NCBI GenBank assembly: GCA_004555535.1
Contig: SFHU01000138.1
Coordinates: forward strand, 1-6,071
From: Clostridiales bacterium
Lineage (GTDB): Bacteria > Bacillota > Clostridia > Christensenellales > Aristaeellaceae
Direction: 5' to 3'
DNA: 6,071 bases
The notes below the pieces were generated by a model. The model did no database searches, was not told the DNA's origin, and worked only from the letters and a program-made list of their open reading frames with translations. A program made the position numbers and the translations under genes. Of the stretch, positions 1-5,429 are shown in pieces. Position 1 is the stretch's first letter. The number at the start of each line of letters is the position of its first letter.

Positions 1-239
1 TGTTGACCAATCCAGGCGCGCTGCAGAGCAAACCCATGGGCAACCTGTTGAAGGAAGCCTCCAGGTTCTCAAGCCGGGTCAGCCTGATCAACGGCGCGAA
101 GGCTGCGGTTCTCAAGGAAGCGCGGTCGGTGATGGGGCTTGATATGCACTGCGGAAACCGCGTGACGGTGACCGTCGAGGGCAAGGACGAGGAGGCAGCG
201 GTCGCGGCCATTCAGAACTACTTTGTAGCGAATATGTGA
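1..239 (+). CDS. crh: Crh-like HPr-family protein, 5' end outside window
   Basis: HPr-fold protein of which 78 codons are visible from the TTG at position 3. The first beta strand (roughly 7-8 residues) should lie left of the window, so I treat it as 5'-partial rather than as starting at that TTG. The active-site loop reads NPGALQSKP where HPr has a GLHARP-type loop: the phosphorylatable His15 is Gln (visible residue 8) and the usual following Arg is Lys. The regulatory-serine helix is kept as ARSVMGL (visible residues 40-46), as is the C-terminal EGKDEEAAV segment. Gln at this place plus an intact serine is the hallmark of Bacillus Crh, which cannot pass phosphate in the PTS but, when phosphorylated on serine by HPr kinase, acts with CcpA in carbon catabolite repression. 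The loop before the serine looks about three residues longer than in HPr. In relatives crh follows yvcJ-yvcK-whiA; that context is off-window. The exact function is inferred from the motif. Confidence 0.85.
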   Translation, partial: LTNPGALQSKPMGNLLKEASRFSSRVSLINGAKAAVLKEARSVMGLDMHCGNRVTVTVEGKDEEAAVAAIQNYFVANM

Positions 240-356
240 GGCTCTTGGTCTGCGATAAGCGGCAGGGGAGACAAAAGCCTCCGGACGGAACAGCCGATCC
301 GAATTGCAGGCCAAAGAAAAAAACGTCCCGGCGGACGGATTAAAACAAATAGAGTG

Positions 357-396
357 ACGCCCGGAGGCAGCGATGGCTGCTCCGGGCGTTTGCTTT
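357..396 (+). terminator. Strong hairpin terminator after the Crh-like gene
   Basis: A perfect 9-bp stem (357-365 with 381-389) continues, after one bulged G at 366, into a further 5-bp stem (367-371 with 376-380) closed by a GATG loop. It is followed by TTTGCTTT. It lies 117 bases past the crh-like stop, so the transcript would have a long 3' untranslated part (240-356). That part contains a small 5-bp hairpin (324-337) and no gene I can support. On the other strand the hairpin sits 34 bases after the methyltransferase stop and is followed by a looser T-rich stretch (around 340-356), so it may work in both directions. Confidence 0.85.
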
Positions 397-423
397 GCCG
401 GAAACTGTCCGCATGGGATGGCC

Positions 424-1581
424 TTATGGCTGGCGCGGGGATGGCTTCCTGCGGCTTCCCTGTGGTGCACCGAAGGTCATGAACTCGCATTCGAGCCGGC
501 CGTTGTAGAAGCGGCGCTTTTTGTCGGCGCGTCGGCCGAAGCAGCGCTCAAAGCCTGGATGCGAGGTGATGGCACAGAGCGACCAGCCGGGATGGCGGCG
601 CAGCAACTGGCCCATCTCTTTATAGAGCGCCTCGCAGCTCTTGCGGTCGCTGAGCCGCTCGCCGTAGGGCGGATTGCTCAGAAAGACGCCCGATGATTCC
701 GGGCGCTGGCAGGTGCGTGCGTCGGCCACGTCAAAGCGGATGCGGCCCTCCAGCCCGGCCTGACGAAGGTGCCGGCGGGCGAGCTCGACGGCTTGCGGAT
801 CGATGTCCGCGCCGGAGATGCCCTCAATGCGCTCCGGGGAGAAGCGCTCCTTCGCCTCCTCCCGGATGGCCGCAAAGGCGGGGGCGGGCATGCCGCGCCA
901 TTGCTCGAGGGCAAAGTCGCGCGTCAGCCCCGGCGCGCGGTCGGCCATGCGCATGGCGGCCTCGATGAGCAGCGTGCCCGTGCCGCACATGGGGTCGTGC
1001 AGCGGCATGCCGGGCCGCCAGGGGCTCAGGGAGACGAGCGCGGCGGCGAGCGTCTCCCTGAGGGGCGCTTCACCGTTCCACGTCCTGTAGCCGCGGCGGT
1101 TGAGCGCCACGCCGCTGGCATCCAGCGTTAGTTGGGCGATGTCGCCGTGCAGTGCCACGTCGATGGCGACGGTTTCGCCCTGCTCCTCAAACCAGGAGAC
1201 GCGGTATTTCTCCTTCAGGCGCTCCACGACGGCCTTTTTCGTGATTGCCTGGCAGTCGCGTACGCTCATCAGCTGGCTGCGCGCGCATTTGCCGCTGACC
1301 GGGAAGCGCGTGTTCACCCCGATGAACGCCTCCCACGGCAGCGCGCGGACGCCCTCGAAGAGCGCTTCAAAGCTCCTCGCCTCAAAGCGCCCCATGACCA
1401 GAAGCACCCGGTCGGCGCTGCGCAGCCAGAGGTTGGCGCGCAGGGCATCCTCCGGCGTGCCGGTAAAGCGCGCGCCGCCGTTTTCGGCTTTGGCCTCAAT
1501 GCCGAGGCGGCCAAGCTCCCTGGCGACGACGCCCTCCAGGCCAAAGGCGGCCGTCGCGATCCACTCATACTGCTGCTGCAT
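424..1581 (-). CDS. rlmL: THUMP-domain class I SAM-dependent rRNA methyltransferase (RlmL/YpsC family)
   Basis: 385-residue RNA methyltransferase, the size of Firmicute YpsC proteins and corresponding to the RlmL half of E. coli RlmKL, which makes m2G2445 in 23S rRNA. Residues about 50-160 form the THUMP RNA-binding domain, ending in the family marker LNRRGYR (160-166). The Rossmann methylase domain follows: SAM-binding motif DPMCGTGT (196-203), acidic strand GADIDP (257-262), and catalytic NPPYGERL (303-310). The ATG at 1581 is chosen because AGGAGG (1587-1592) sits 5 bases upstream and homologues start similarly. The longer in-frame start at 1632 would place the promoter inside the gene. 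The C-terminus ends in a basic tail (RRKPSPRQP). Older databases call such proteins N6-adenine DNA methylases; the THUMP domain argues for RNA. The exact target base is inferred from E. coli. Confidence 0.9.
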   Translation of the reverse strand: MQQQYEWIATAAFGLEGVVARELGRLGIEAKAENGGARFTGTPEDALRANLWLRSADRVLLVMGRFEARSFEALFEGVRALPWEAFIGVNTRFPVSGKCARSQLMSVRDCQAITKKAVVERLKEKYRVSWFEEQGETVAIDVALHGDIAQLTLDASGVALNRRGYRTWNGEAPLRETLAAALVSLSPWRPGMPLHDPMCGTGTLLIEAAMRMADRAPGLTRDFALEQWRGMPAPAFAAIREEAKERFSPERIEGISGADIDPQAVELARRHLRQAGLEGRIRFDVADARTCQRPESSGVFLSNPPYGERLSDRKSCEALYKEMGQLLRRHPGWSLCAITSHPGFERCFGRRADKKRRFYNGRLECEFMTFGAPQGSRRKPSPRQP

Positions 1582-1609
1582 ATCTGCCTCCTGTGCTTGT
1601 CGTCCTGTC

Positions 1610-1639
1610 AGTATACCAGCAGGGCCGCGCATGCGTCAA
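1610..1639 (-). promoter_or_regulatory. Promoter of the rRNA methyltransferase gene
   Basis: On the minus strand TTGACG (1634-1639) is followed after 18 bases by TATACT (1610-1615), each one mismatch from the sigma-A consensus. A TG one base before the -10 (TGGTATACT) makes it an extended -10 promoter. The expected start near 1603 gives a leader of about 22 bases with the AGGAGG site. This also supports the translation start at 1581. Confidence 0.8.
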
Positions 1640-1711
1640 CCGCATTTTTGCAAGGTTTTTGGGCCGCTGCAGGGAAAAACAGAGGAGAAGAAGGAAAAAA
1701 ATCGGAAAAGC

Positions 1712-1730
1712 TGAAACAGGGGTCTGTTCA
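1712..1730. repeat. Imperfect inverted repeat overlapping the fba -35 region
   Basis: TGAAACAG (1712-1719) and CTGTTCA (1724-1730) are inverted copies with one extra A in the left arm, separated by four bases. The right arm coincides with the proposed -35 hexamer of fba, so the element is placed as a repressor operator would be. It does not match the cre or CggR consensus as I know them. A chance repeat is possible. Confidence 0.35.
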
Positions 1731-1753
1731 AAACCGGGAAAAATTGCTATACT
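1725..1753 (+). promoter_or_regulatory. Probable fba promoter (extended -10)
   Basis: TATACT (1748-1753) preceded by TG and one base (TGCTATACT) is a good extended -10. Seventeen bases upstream is TGTTCA (1725-1730), a weak -35 matching TTGACA at three of six bases. Transcription would start near 1760, giving an approximately 60-base leader. Upstream (about 1675-1720) lies a purine-rich tract of unknown meaning. Confidence 0.6.
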
Positions 1754-1768
1754 AAGACCAAGGAAACG

Positions 1769-1806
1769 GAATGCGTGTGTTTTTTAACAGATGCATTCGA
1801 TTTTTT
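1769..1806 (+). promoter_or_regulatory. Terminator-like hairpin in the fba leader
   Basis: Bases 1769-1776 pair with 1791-1798 (8 bp, one G-U). After a G-G mismatch, 1778-1781 pair with 1786-1789 (TGTT/AACA) around a TTTT loop. Two bases after the stem come six T (1801-1806), directly followed by the GAAGGAG ribosome site. If the promoter call is right, the hairpin starts about 9 bases from the mRNA 5' end and fills nearly the whole leader. It could be a 5' stabilising hairpin or a leaky or conditional attenuator; the stem is modest. Confidence 0.45.
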
Positions 1807-1822
1807 GAAGGAGTGAATGAAC

Positions 1823-2761
1823 ATGGCTCTTGTTACTACGACCGAAATGTTTAAGAAGGCCTATCATGGCGGCTACGCTGTCGGCGCTTTCAACGTCAAC
1901 AACATGGAGATCGTCCAGGCGATCACCGAGGCCTGCCGCGAGGAGAATGCTCCGGTCATCCTGCAGGTTTCCAAGGGCGCGCGCGCCTATGCCAACCACA
2001 CCTATTTGGTTAAGCTGGTTGAGGCTGCTGTGATCGAGTGCCCGGAGATCCCGATCGCGCTGCATCTGGACCACGGCGACAGCTTCGAGACCTGCAAGGC
2101 CTGCATCGACGGCGGCTTCACCTCCGTCATGATCGACGCCTCCTCCAAGCCGTTTGCCGAGAACATCGAGATCACCCGTAAGGTCGTCGAGTACGCGCAT
2201 GATCACGGCGTCGTGGTCGAGGCGGAACTGGGCGCCCTGGCCGGCATCGAGGACGAGGTCAACGTCTCCTCGGACAATGCGCACTACACCCGCCCCGAGG
2301 AGGTCGAGGAGTTTGTTTCCAAGACCGGCTGCGATTCCCTCGCCATCGCCATTGGCACCTCTCACGGCGCCTACAAGTTCAAGCCAGGCACCAAGCCGCA
2401 GCTGCGCTTCGACATCCTCGAGGAGGTTTCCCGCAGGCTGCCGGAGTTCCCGATCGTGCTGCACGGCTCCTCCTCCGTCCCGAAGGAGTACGTCGACATG
2501 GTCAACGCCTACGGCGGCGCGATGCCCGGTGCGGTTGGCGTGCCGGAGGAGCAGCTGCGTCATGCGGCCCAGCTCGCCGTCTGCAAGATCAACATCGACT
2601 CCGACCTGCGCCTGGCGATGACCGGCACGATCCGCAAGTTCTTCGCGGAGCATCCGGAGAAGTTCGACCCGCGCGAGTACCTCAAGCCCGCCCGCGCCAA
2701 CATCAAGGAGCTCGTCCGCCACAAGCTGGTCGACGTCCTCGGCTGCAGCGGCAAGGCCTGA
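1823..2761 (+). CDS. fba: Class II fructose-1,6-bisphosphate aldolase
   Basis: 312-residue zinc-dependent aldolase that reversibly splits fructose 1,6-bisphosphate into dihydroxyacetone phosphate and glyceraldehyde 3-phosphate, in cytoplasmic glycolysis and gluconeogenesis. The TIM-barrel landmarks are present: GAFNVNNME (21-29), HLDHGDS (81-87) with the catalytic Asp83 and zinc ligand His84, VEAELG (132-137), GTSHGAYK (178-185) with zinc ligand His181, LHGSSSV (213-219) with His214, and KINIDSDLR (255-263). The insert YGGAMPGAVGVPEEQ (230-244) and the ~310-residue length fit the clostridial subgroup rather than the ~285-residue Bacillus enzyme. Two ATGs lie close together (1817 and 1823). 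I choose 1823 because GAAGGAG (1807-1813) is 9 bases away instead of 3, and the protein then begins MALVTT as in homologues. It is a single-gene unit with its own promoter and terminator. Confidence 0.96.
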   Translation: MALVTTTEMFKKAYHGGYAVGAFNVNNMEIVQAITEACREENAPVILQVSKGARAYANHTYLVKLVEAAVIECPEIPIALHLDHGDSFETCKACIDGGFTSVMIDASSKPFAENIEITRKVVEYAHDHGVVVEAELGALAGIEDEVNVSSDNAHYTRPEEVEEFVSKTGCDSLAIAIGTSHGAYKFKPGTKPQLRFDILEEVSRRLPEFPIVLHGSSSVPKEYVDMVNAYGGAMPGAVGVPEEQLRHAAQLAVCKINIDSDLRLAMTGTIRKFFAEHPEKFDPREYLKPARANIKELVRHKLVDVLGCSGKA

Positions 2762-2775
2762 TTCCGATGACCCTT

Positions 2776-2808
2776 ACGCCTCCGGCACCTTCGCCGGAGG
2801 CGTTTTCT
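2776..2808 (+). terminator. Rho-independent terminator of fba
   Basis: A perfect 11-bp GC-rich stem (2776-2786 with 2793-2803) with a six-base loop is followed by TTTTCT. It starts 14 bases after the fba stop. The downstream degV gene has its own promoter, consistent with separate transcription. Confidence 0.93.
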
Positions 2809-2851
2809 GTGCCCTGGCGCAGGTCAGGCGGAGAGCACTGCCCGCAGGCTC

Positions 2852-2880
2852 TTGCAAAATGGTGCAGAATATTGTATGAT
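2852..2880 (+). promoter_or_regulatory. Promoter of the degV gene
   Basis: TTGCAA (2852-2857) and TATGAT (2875-2880) are separated by exactly 17 bases and match the sigma-A consensus at four and five of six positions. The start point would be near 2887, about 50 bases before the ATG. The promoter sits between the fba terminator and degV, as expected. Confidence 0.75.
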
Positions 2881-2937
2881 AAACGCATCGGCGGAAAAAG
2901 GATGCCGCTGCATTTGTCGACGAAAGGAAGGGAGCCG

Positions 2938-3807
2938 ATGAAGAAGTACGCCGTGCTGACGGATTCTGCCTGCGATCTGCCGCAGGAGCTCGCCGATCGG
3001 CATCACATCGATATCCTCTGTTTCAAGATCGCGCTCGATGGCGAAGGCTATACGGAGCGCGTAGATTTTGACGGCGCGCAGTTCTGCGATATGCTGCGCA
3101 AGTCGGACGGCCTGCCGACGACCTCGCAGGTGACGCAGTTTGAGTTTTTTGATCAGTTCGAGCAATATGCCGCCCAGGGCGTGGAGCAGGTGCTCTATGT
3201 CTCCATCAATGCGGGCGGCTCCGGCACCAACGCGGCGGCGCACGCGGCGGCGCAGCAGTTCGCCCAGGAGCACCCGGACAGTGCCATGCAGATCTTCATC
3301 GTGGACAGCCATTGCTATTCGATGGGCTATGGCCGCGAGCTGATCCGCGCCAGCGAAATGCTCTCGGAGGGCAAGCCGATGGAGGACGTTGTCGCCTGTC
3401 TGGAGGACAAGTTCGCCCGCGTCGAGATCCTGCTGACAGCGTATACGCTCAAGATTATTCGCAAGAGCGGACGCATCAGCGCGGCCTCCGCGATTGCCGG
3501 CGATCTGCTGGGCATCCATCCGATCTTCACGCTCAACGATGGCGTGAGCCAGGTGATCAAGAAGGCGCGCGGCGACAAGATGGTCGTCAGCTCGATGGTC
3601 TCTGCGCTCAAGAGCCGCATGGTTGAGGGAACGCCCTATATGCTCGCGCTCACGGACAAAAAGTATGAGAAGGAATACACCGAGGCGCTGACCAGGGCCG
3701 TCGGCTATCCGCCGGAGATGGCCTTCCAGCTCGGCTGCGCGGTCTGCTCTAACACCGGCCCCGAGGCCGTCGGCCTGATCTTCGAGGGCCAGAAGCGCGA
3801 AAGATAA
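2938..3807 (+). CDS. DegV family fatty-acid-binding protein (FakB-like)
   Basis: 289 residues, the usual DegV length. DegV/FakB proteins bind a fatty acid and present it to the FakA kinase for incorporation into phospholipid; whether this copy does so is inferred. Family landmarks appear in order: TDSACDLP at the N-terminus (8-15), TTSQVT (61-66), SINAGGSGTNAA (89-100) for the usual GLSGT loop, VDSHCYSMGYG (122-132) for the DS..SMG.G motif, IRKSGRIS (174-181) followed by the lid-like AASAIAGDLLGIHPIF, and NTGPEAVGLIF (272-282). The last motif normally begins with His (HTGPG-like); here it is Asn, and Glu replaces the following Gly. The start at 2938 has AAAGGAAGGGAG just upstream, and the protein then begins on the first beta strand; upstream in-frame codons would run through the promoter and terminator. 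No fakA-like kinase gene is in the window. Confidence 0.92.
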   Translation: MKKYAVLTDSACDLPQELADRHHIDILCFKIALDGEGYTERVDFDGAQFCDMLRKSDGLPTTSQVTQFEFFDQFEQYAAQGVEQVLYVSINAGGSGTNAAAHAAAQQFAQEHPDSAMQIFIVDSHCYSMGYGRELIRASEMLSEGKPMEDVVACLEDKFARVEILLTAYTLKIIRKSGRISAASAIAGDLLGIHPIFTLNDGVSQVIKKARGDKMVVSSMVSALKSRMVEGTPYMLALTDKKYEKEYTEALTRAVGYPPEMAFQLGCAVCSNTGPEAVGLIFEGQKRER

Positions 3808-3810
3808 AGC

Positions 3811-3850
3811 AAAAAAGACAGACAAAGCGAAACGCGATGTCTGTCTTTTC
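3811..3850. terminator. Bidirectional terminator between degV and yfcE
   Basis: A perfect 12-bp stem (3813-3824 with 3838-3849) has an A-run on its left (3811-3816) and a T-run on its right (3846-3849, then CTTT). It can therefore end degV on the plus strand and yfcE on the minus strand. The 13-base loop contains a further GCG/CGC pairing (3827-3829 with 3833-3835). The stem begins only a few bases after the degV stop and lies about 30 bases past the yfcE stop. Confidence 0.9.
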
Positions 3851-3880
3851 TTTATGGAGAGAGGAAAACGGTTCAGGGGC

Positions 3881-4426
3881 TCAGCGGATCGCGTGGCGCA
3901 GGATCGTTTCGCCCTCCAGCGTCTGGATGGTGAACACGCCGTCCTCGTAGAGCATCAGGCTCTTGGGGTTGTTTTCCTTGGGTAGCGCGGCGGAGCCGGG
4001 GTTGATGTAGGTCATGCCGCCGGCCTGCTGCACGGTGAGCACATGGGTGTGGCCGTGGATGAGCAGGTCGCCCTCCTTGTGCGGCGGCAGCTTGTCCGTG
4101 TTGAAGAGGTGGCCGTGGGTGACGAAGGCCGTCGTGCCGTTCAGATCAAAGAGTGCGTAGTCCGCCAGAATCGGGAAGTCGAGCACCATCTGATCGACCT
4201 CGGCGTCGCAGTTGCCGCGCACGCAGAGCAGCTCGTTGCGCGCGCCGTTGAGCAGCGCCGTGACGGCCTTGGGGTCGTAGGCGTCGGGCAGATCGTTGCG
4301 TGGGCCGTGGTAGAGCAGATCGCCCAGCAGCACGAGGCGGGAGGCACCGCTCTTCTCGTAGCGGCGCAGGACGGCCTCGCAGGCGCTGCGGGAGCCGTGA
4401 ATGTCGGAAGCGAACATCAGCTTCAT
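3881..4426 (-). CDS. yfcE: YfcE-type phosphodiesterase (metallophosphoesterase)
   Basis: 181-residue calcineurin-like metallophosphoesterase closely resembling E. coli YfcE (184 residues), a manganese-dependent phosphodiesterase active on model substrates; its physiological substrate is unclear. All metal-site motifs are present: SDIHGS (7-12) with Asp8 and His10, LLGDLLYHGPRN (33-44) with Asp36, RGNCDAEVDQM (70-80) with Asn72, THGH (103-106), and GHTH (125-128). NPGS (142-145) follows as in the family. The start at 4426 reproduces the YfcE N-terminus MKLMFASDIHGS. An AAAGGATGG site lies 10-12 bases upstream, slightly far. The alternative ATG at 4456 has no ribosome site and falls inside a palindrome. 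It lies downstream of xth on the same strand with a 122-base gap, and no clear promoter was found in that gap. Confidence 0.93.
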   Translation of the reverse strand: MKLMFASDIHGSRSACEAVLRRYEKSGASRLVLLGDLLYHGPRNDLPDAYDPKAVTALLNGARNELLCVRGNCDAEVDQMVLDFPILADYALFDLNGTTAFVTHGHLFNTDKLPPHKEGDLLIHGHTHVLTVQQAGGMTYINPGSAALPKENNPKSLMLYEDGVFTIQTLEGETILRHAIR

Positions 4427-4447
4427 AAGAGATAACCATCCTTTCTG

Positions 4448-4484
4448 AACCGGCATGATGCCGGTTGCATTTCCGACGAAATGC
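4448..4484. repeat. Two abutting perfect hairpins upstream of yfcE
   Basis: The first is a 19-base palindrome (4448-4466, arms AACCGGCAT/ATGCCGGTT around a single G). The second (4467-4484) has 7-bp arms GCATTTC/GAAATGC around a four-base loop. There is no base between them, so 37 bases are almost fully self-paired in two units. Neither has a T-run, so neither looks like a terminator. In the yfcE transcript they end four bases before the ribosome site. They could be an operator, an mRNA processing or stability element, or a REP-like repeat. Confidence 0.6.
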
Positions 4485-4494
4485 TGTAAAATCT

Positions 4495-4549
4495 ATTGCT
4501 TTGCGATCGAGGCCGGACGTTTACGGAAGGATTTGCGGAGTAAAGCAAT
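4495..4549 (-). repeat. Weak inverted repeat at the end of xth
   Basis: ATTGCTTT (4495-4502) and AAAGCAAT (4542-4549) are perfect 8-base inverted copies, one arm touching the xth stop codon. The loop is 39 bases. On the minus strand the repeat is followed by AGATTTT, so it might be a poor terminator or attenuator between xth and yfcE. The stem is AT-rich and the loop long, so confidence is low. Confidence 0.3.
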
Positions 4550-5304
4550 TACAGGTCGATGTCCAGCACGACGGGACAGTGGTCGCTGCCCATCACCTGC
4601 GCGTCGATGCGCGCCTCGCGGACGCGGTCCTTGATGCGCTCGGAGACGAGGAAATAGTCGATGCGCCATCCGGCGTTGTTGGCGCGGGCGTTGAACATGT
4701 AGCTCCACCAGCTGTACGCGCCGGTAGCGTCGGGGTGGAGGAGGCGGAAGGTGTCGACGAAGCCGGCGTCGAGCAGCTTGGTCATCGCCTCGCGCTCCTG
4801 CGGGGTAAAGCCGGCGTTTTCCGTGTTGGTCTTCGGGTTTTTGAGGTCGATCTCCCTGTGCGCGACGTTCATGTCGCCGCAGACGATCACGGGCTTTTTT
4901 TCGTCGAGCCGCTTGAGATAGAGGCGGAAATCCTCCTCCCAGCACAGGCGGTACATGAGCCGCGTCAGCCCGCGTTGGCTGTTGGGCGTGTAGACGGTGA
5001 CGAGGTAGAAGCGGTCGTACTCGAGCGTGATGAGCCTACCCTCGTGGTCGTGCAGCTCGCTGCCCATGCCGTAGGACACGGAGAGCGGCTCCTGTCTGGC
5101 GAAGATCGCCGTGCCGGAATAGCCCTTCTTCTCCGCGGAATTGAAGAATTCGTGGTAGCCCTCGGCGGGAACCTGCGCCTGCCCGGGCTGCATCTTCGTC
5201 TCCTGCAGACAGAAAAAGTCGGCGTTTTCCGCGGAGAAATAGTCCATAAAGCCCTTGCCAAGGCACGCTCGCAGACCGTTGACATTCCAGGAAATGAGTT
5301 TCAT
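4549..5304 (-). CDS. xth: Exodeoxyribonuclease III (Xth/ExoA-type AP endonuclease)
   Basis: 251-residue member of the exonuclease III/APE1 family (Bacillus ExoA is about 252). It cuts the DNA backbone 5' of abasic sites and degrades one strand 3' to 5', a magnesium-dependent step of base-excision repair. Active-site motifs are complete: SWNVNGLR (5-12) with the metal-binding Asn, LQETK (33-37) with Glu35, VYTPN (104-108) with Tyr105, CGDMNV (142-147) with Asp144 and Asn146, GWRIDYFL (212-219), and the terminal GSDHCPV (239-245) with the catalytic Asp241-His242. The family DNA-contact region including WWSY (199-202) is also visible. The start at 5304 is supported by GGAGG (5309-5313) four bases upstream and the standard MKLISWNVNG beginning. 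It is divergent from the DUF2953 gene and upstream of yfcE; possible co-transcription with yfcE is an inference. Confidence 0.96.
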   Translation of the reverse strand: MKLISWNVNGLRACLGKGFMDYFSAENADFFCLQETKMQPGQAQVPAEGYHEFFNSAEKKGYSGTAIFARQEPLSVSYGMGSELHDHEGRLITLEYDRFYLVTVYTPNSQRGLTRLMYRLCWEEDFRLYLKRLDEKKPVIVCGDMNVAHREIDLKNPKTNTENAGFTPQEREAMTKLLDAGFVDTFRLLHPDATGAYSWWSYMFNARANNAGWRIDYFLVSERIKDRVREARIDAQVMGSDHCPVVLDIDL

Positions 5305-5307
5305 GCT

Positions 5308-5339
5308 GCCTCCATGGCCGGCGGAGGCTGCTCCGCCGG
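5308..5339 (-). promoter_or_regulatory. xth leader with two competing hairpins near the ribosome site
   Basis: CCGGCGGA (5318-5325) and TCCGCCGG (5332-5339) form a perfect 8-bp GC-rich hairpin with a six-base loop. Alternatively GCCTCC (5308-5313) pairs with GGAGGC (5323-5328) in a 6-bp hairpin that would bury the xth GGAGG ribosome site. The two share bases 5323-5325 and cannot both form in full. The longer hairpin should be favoured and leaves the ribosome site free. A switch function is inference only. Confidence 0.45.
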
Positions 5340-5370
5340 AAAATCTGTATAAAACGTATCGGACGCAGTT

Positions 5371-5399
5371 ATTATACAGGAAAAGAGCCCCTGTTGAAA
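5371..5399 (-). promoter_or_regulatory. Probable xth promoter
   Basis: A perfect minus-strand -10 TATAAT (5371-5376) is preceded by CTG. Seventeen bases upstream is TTTCAA (5394-5399), matching the -35 consensus at only three of six bases. Transcription would begin near 5364 and give an approximately 60-base leader holding the hairpins at 5308-5339. No convincing plus-strand promoter for the divergent gene was found in this gap. Confidence 0.55.
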
Positions 5400-5415
5400 A
5401 GGGCCGTGGGAAAAA

Positions 5416-5422
5416 AAGGAGG
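5416..5422 (+). promoter_or_regulatory. Ribosome site that sets the DUF2953 start
   Basis: A perfect AAGGAGG lies seven bases before the GTG at 5430. The longer in-frame TTG at 5394 has only a weak purine stretch upstream and would put this strong site inside the coding region. Confidence 0.8.
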
Positions 5423-5429
5423 GAAGCGC

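Noticed and set aside
69..490. Minus-strand frames of 90-133 codons over the crh-like gene and its terminator
   Set aside because: They run through a strong terminator hairpin and the end of the methyltransferase gene, have no ribosome site, and show no protein family features.
1582..1632. N-terminal extension of the methyltransferase to an ATG at 1632
   Set aside because: It would lie over the -10 element, and the strong AGGAGG precedes the internal ATG at 1581.
1132..1755. Plus-strand frames of about 200 codons opposite the start of the methyltransferase gene
   Set aside because: They read through the methyltransferase promoter and the purine-rich gap and have no motif; they are shadows of the minus-strand gene.
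1784..2722. Long open frame of 312 codons on the minus strand across fba
   Set aside because: It is antisense to a clear aldolase gene with complete active site, promoter and terminator. The Leu/Val/Asp/Gly-heavy translation is typical of reverse reading of GC-rich codons, and no family motif was seen.
2767..2937. N-terminal extension of DegV back to an ATG at 2767
   Set aside because: The extension would translate the fba terminator and the degV promoter. The ATG at 2938 has a ribosome site and begins at the family's first strand.
2824..3825. Long open frame of 333 codons on the minus strand across degV
   Set aside because: It is antisense to degV and would have to start inside the bidirectional terminator. 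The translation is low-complexity, rich in Arg, Leu and Ala with no recognisable domain.
4465..5352. Open frame of 295 codons on the plus strand across xth
   Set aside because: It mirrors the xth coding sequence, is Val-, Ala- and Glu-rich without motifs, and begins within the xth-yfcE gap without a ribosome site. xth has all catalytic residues.
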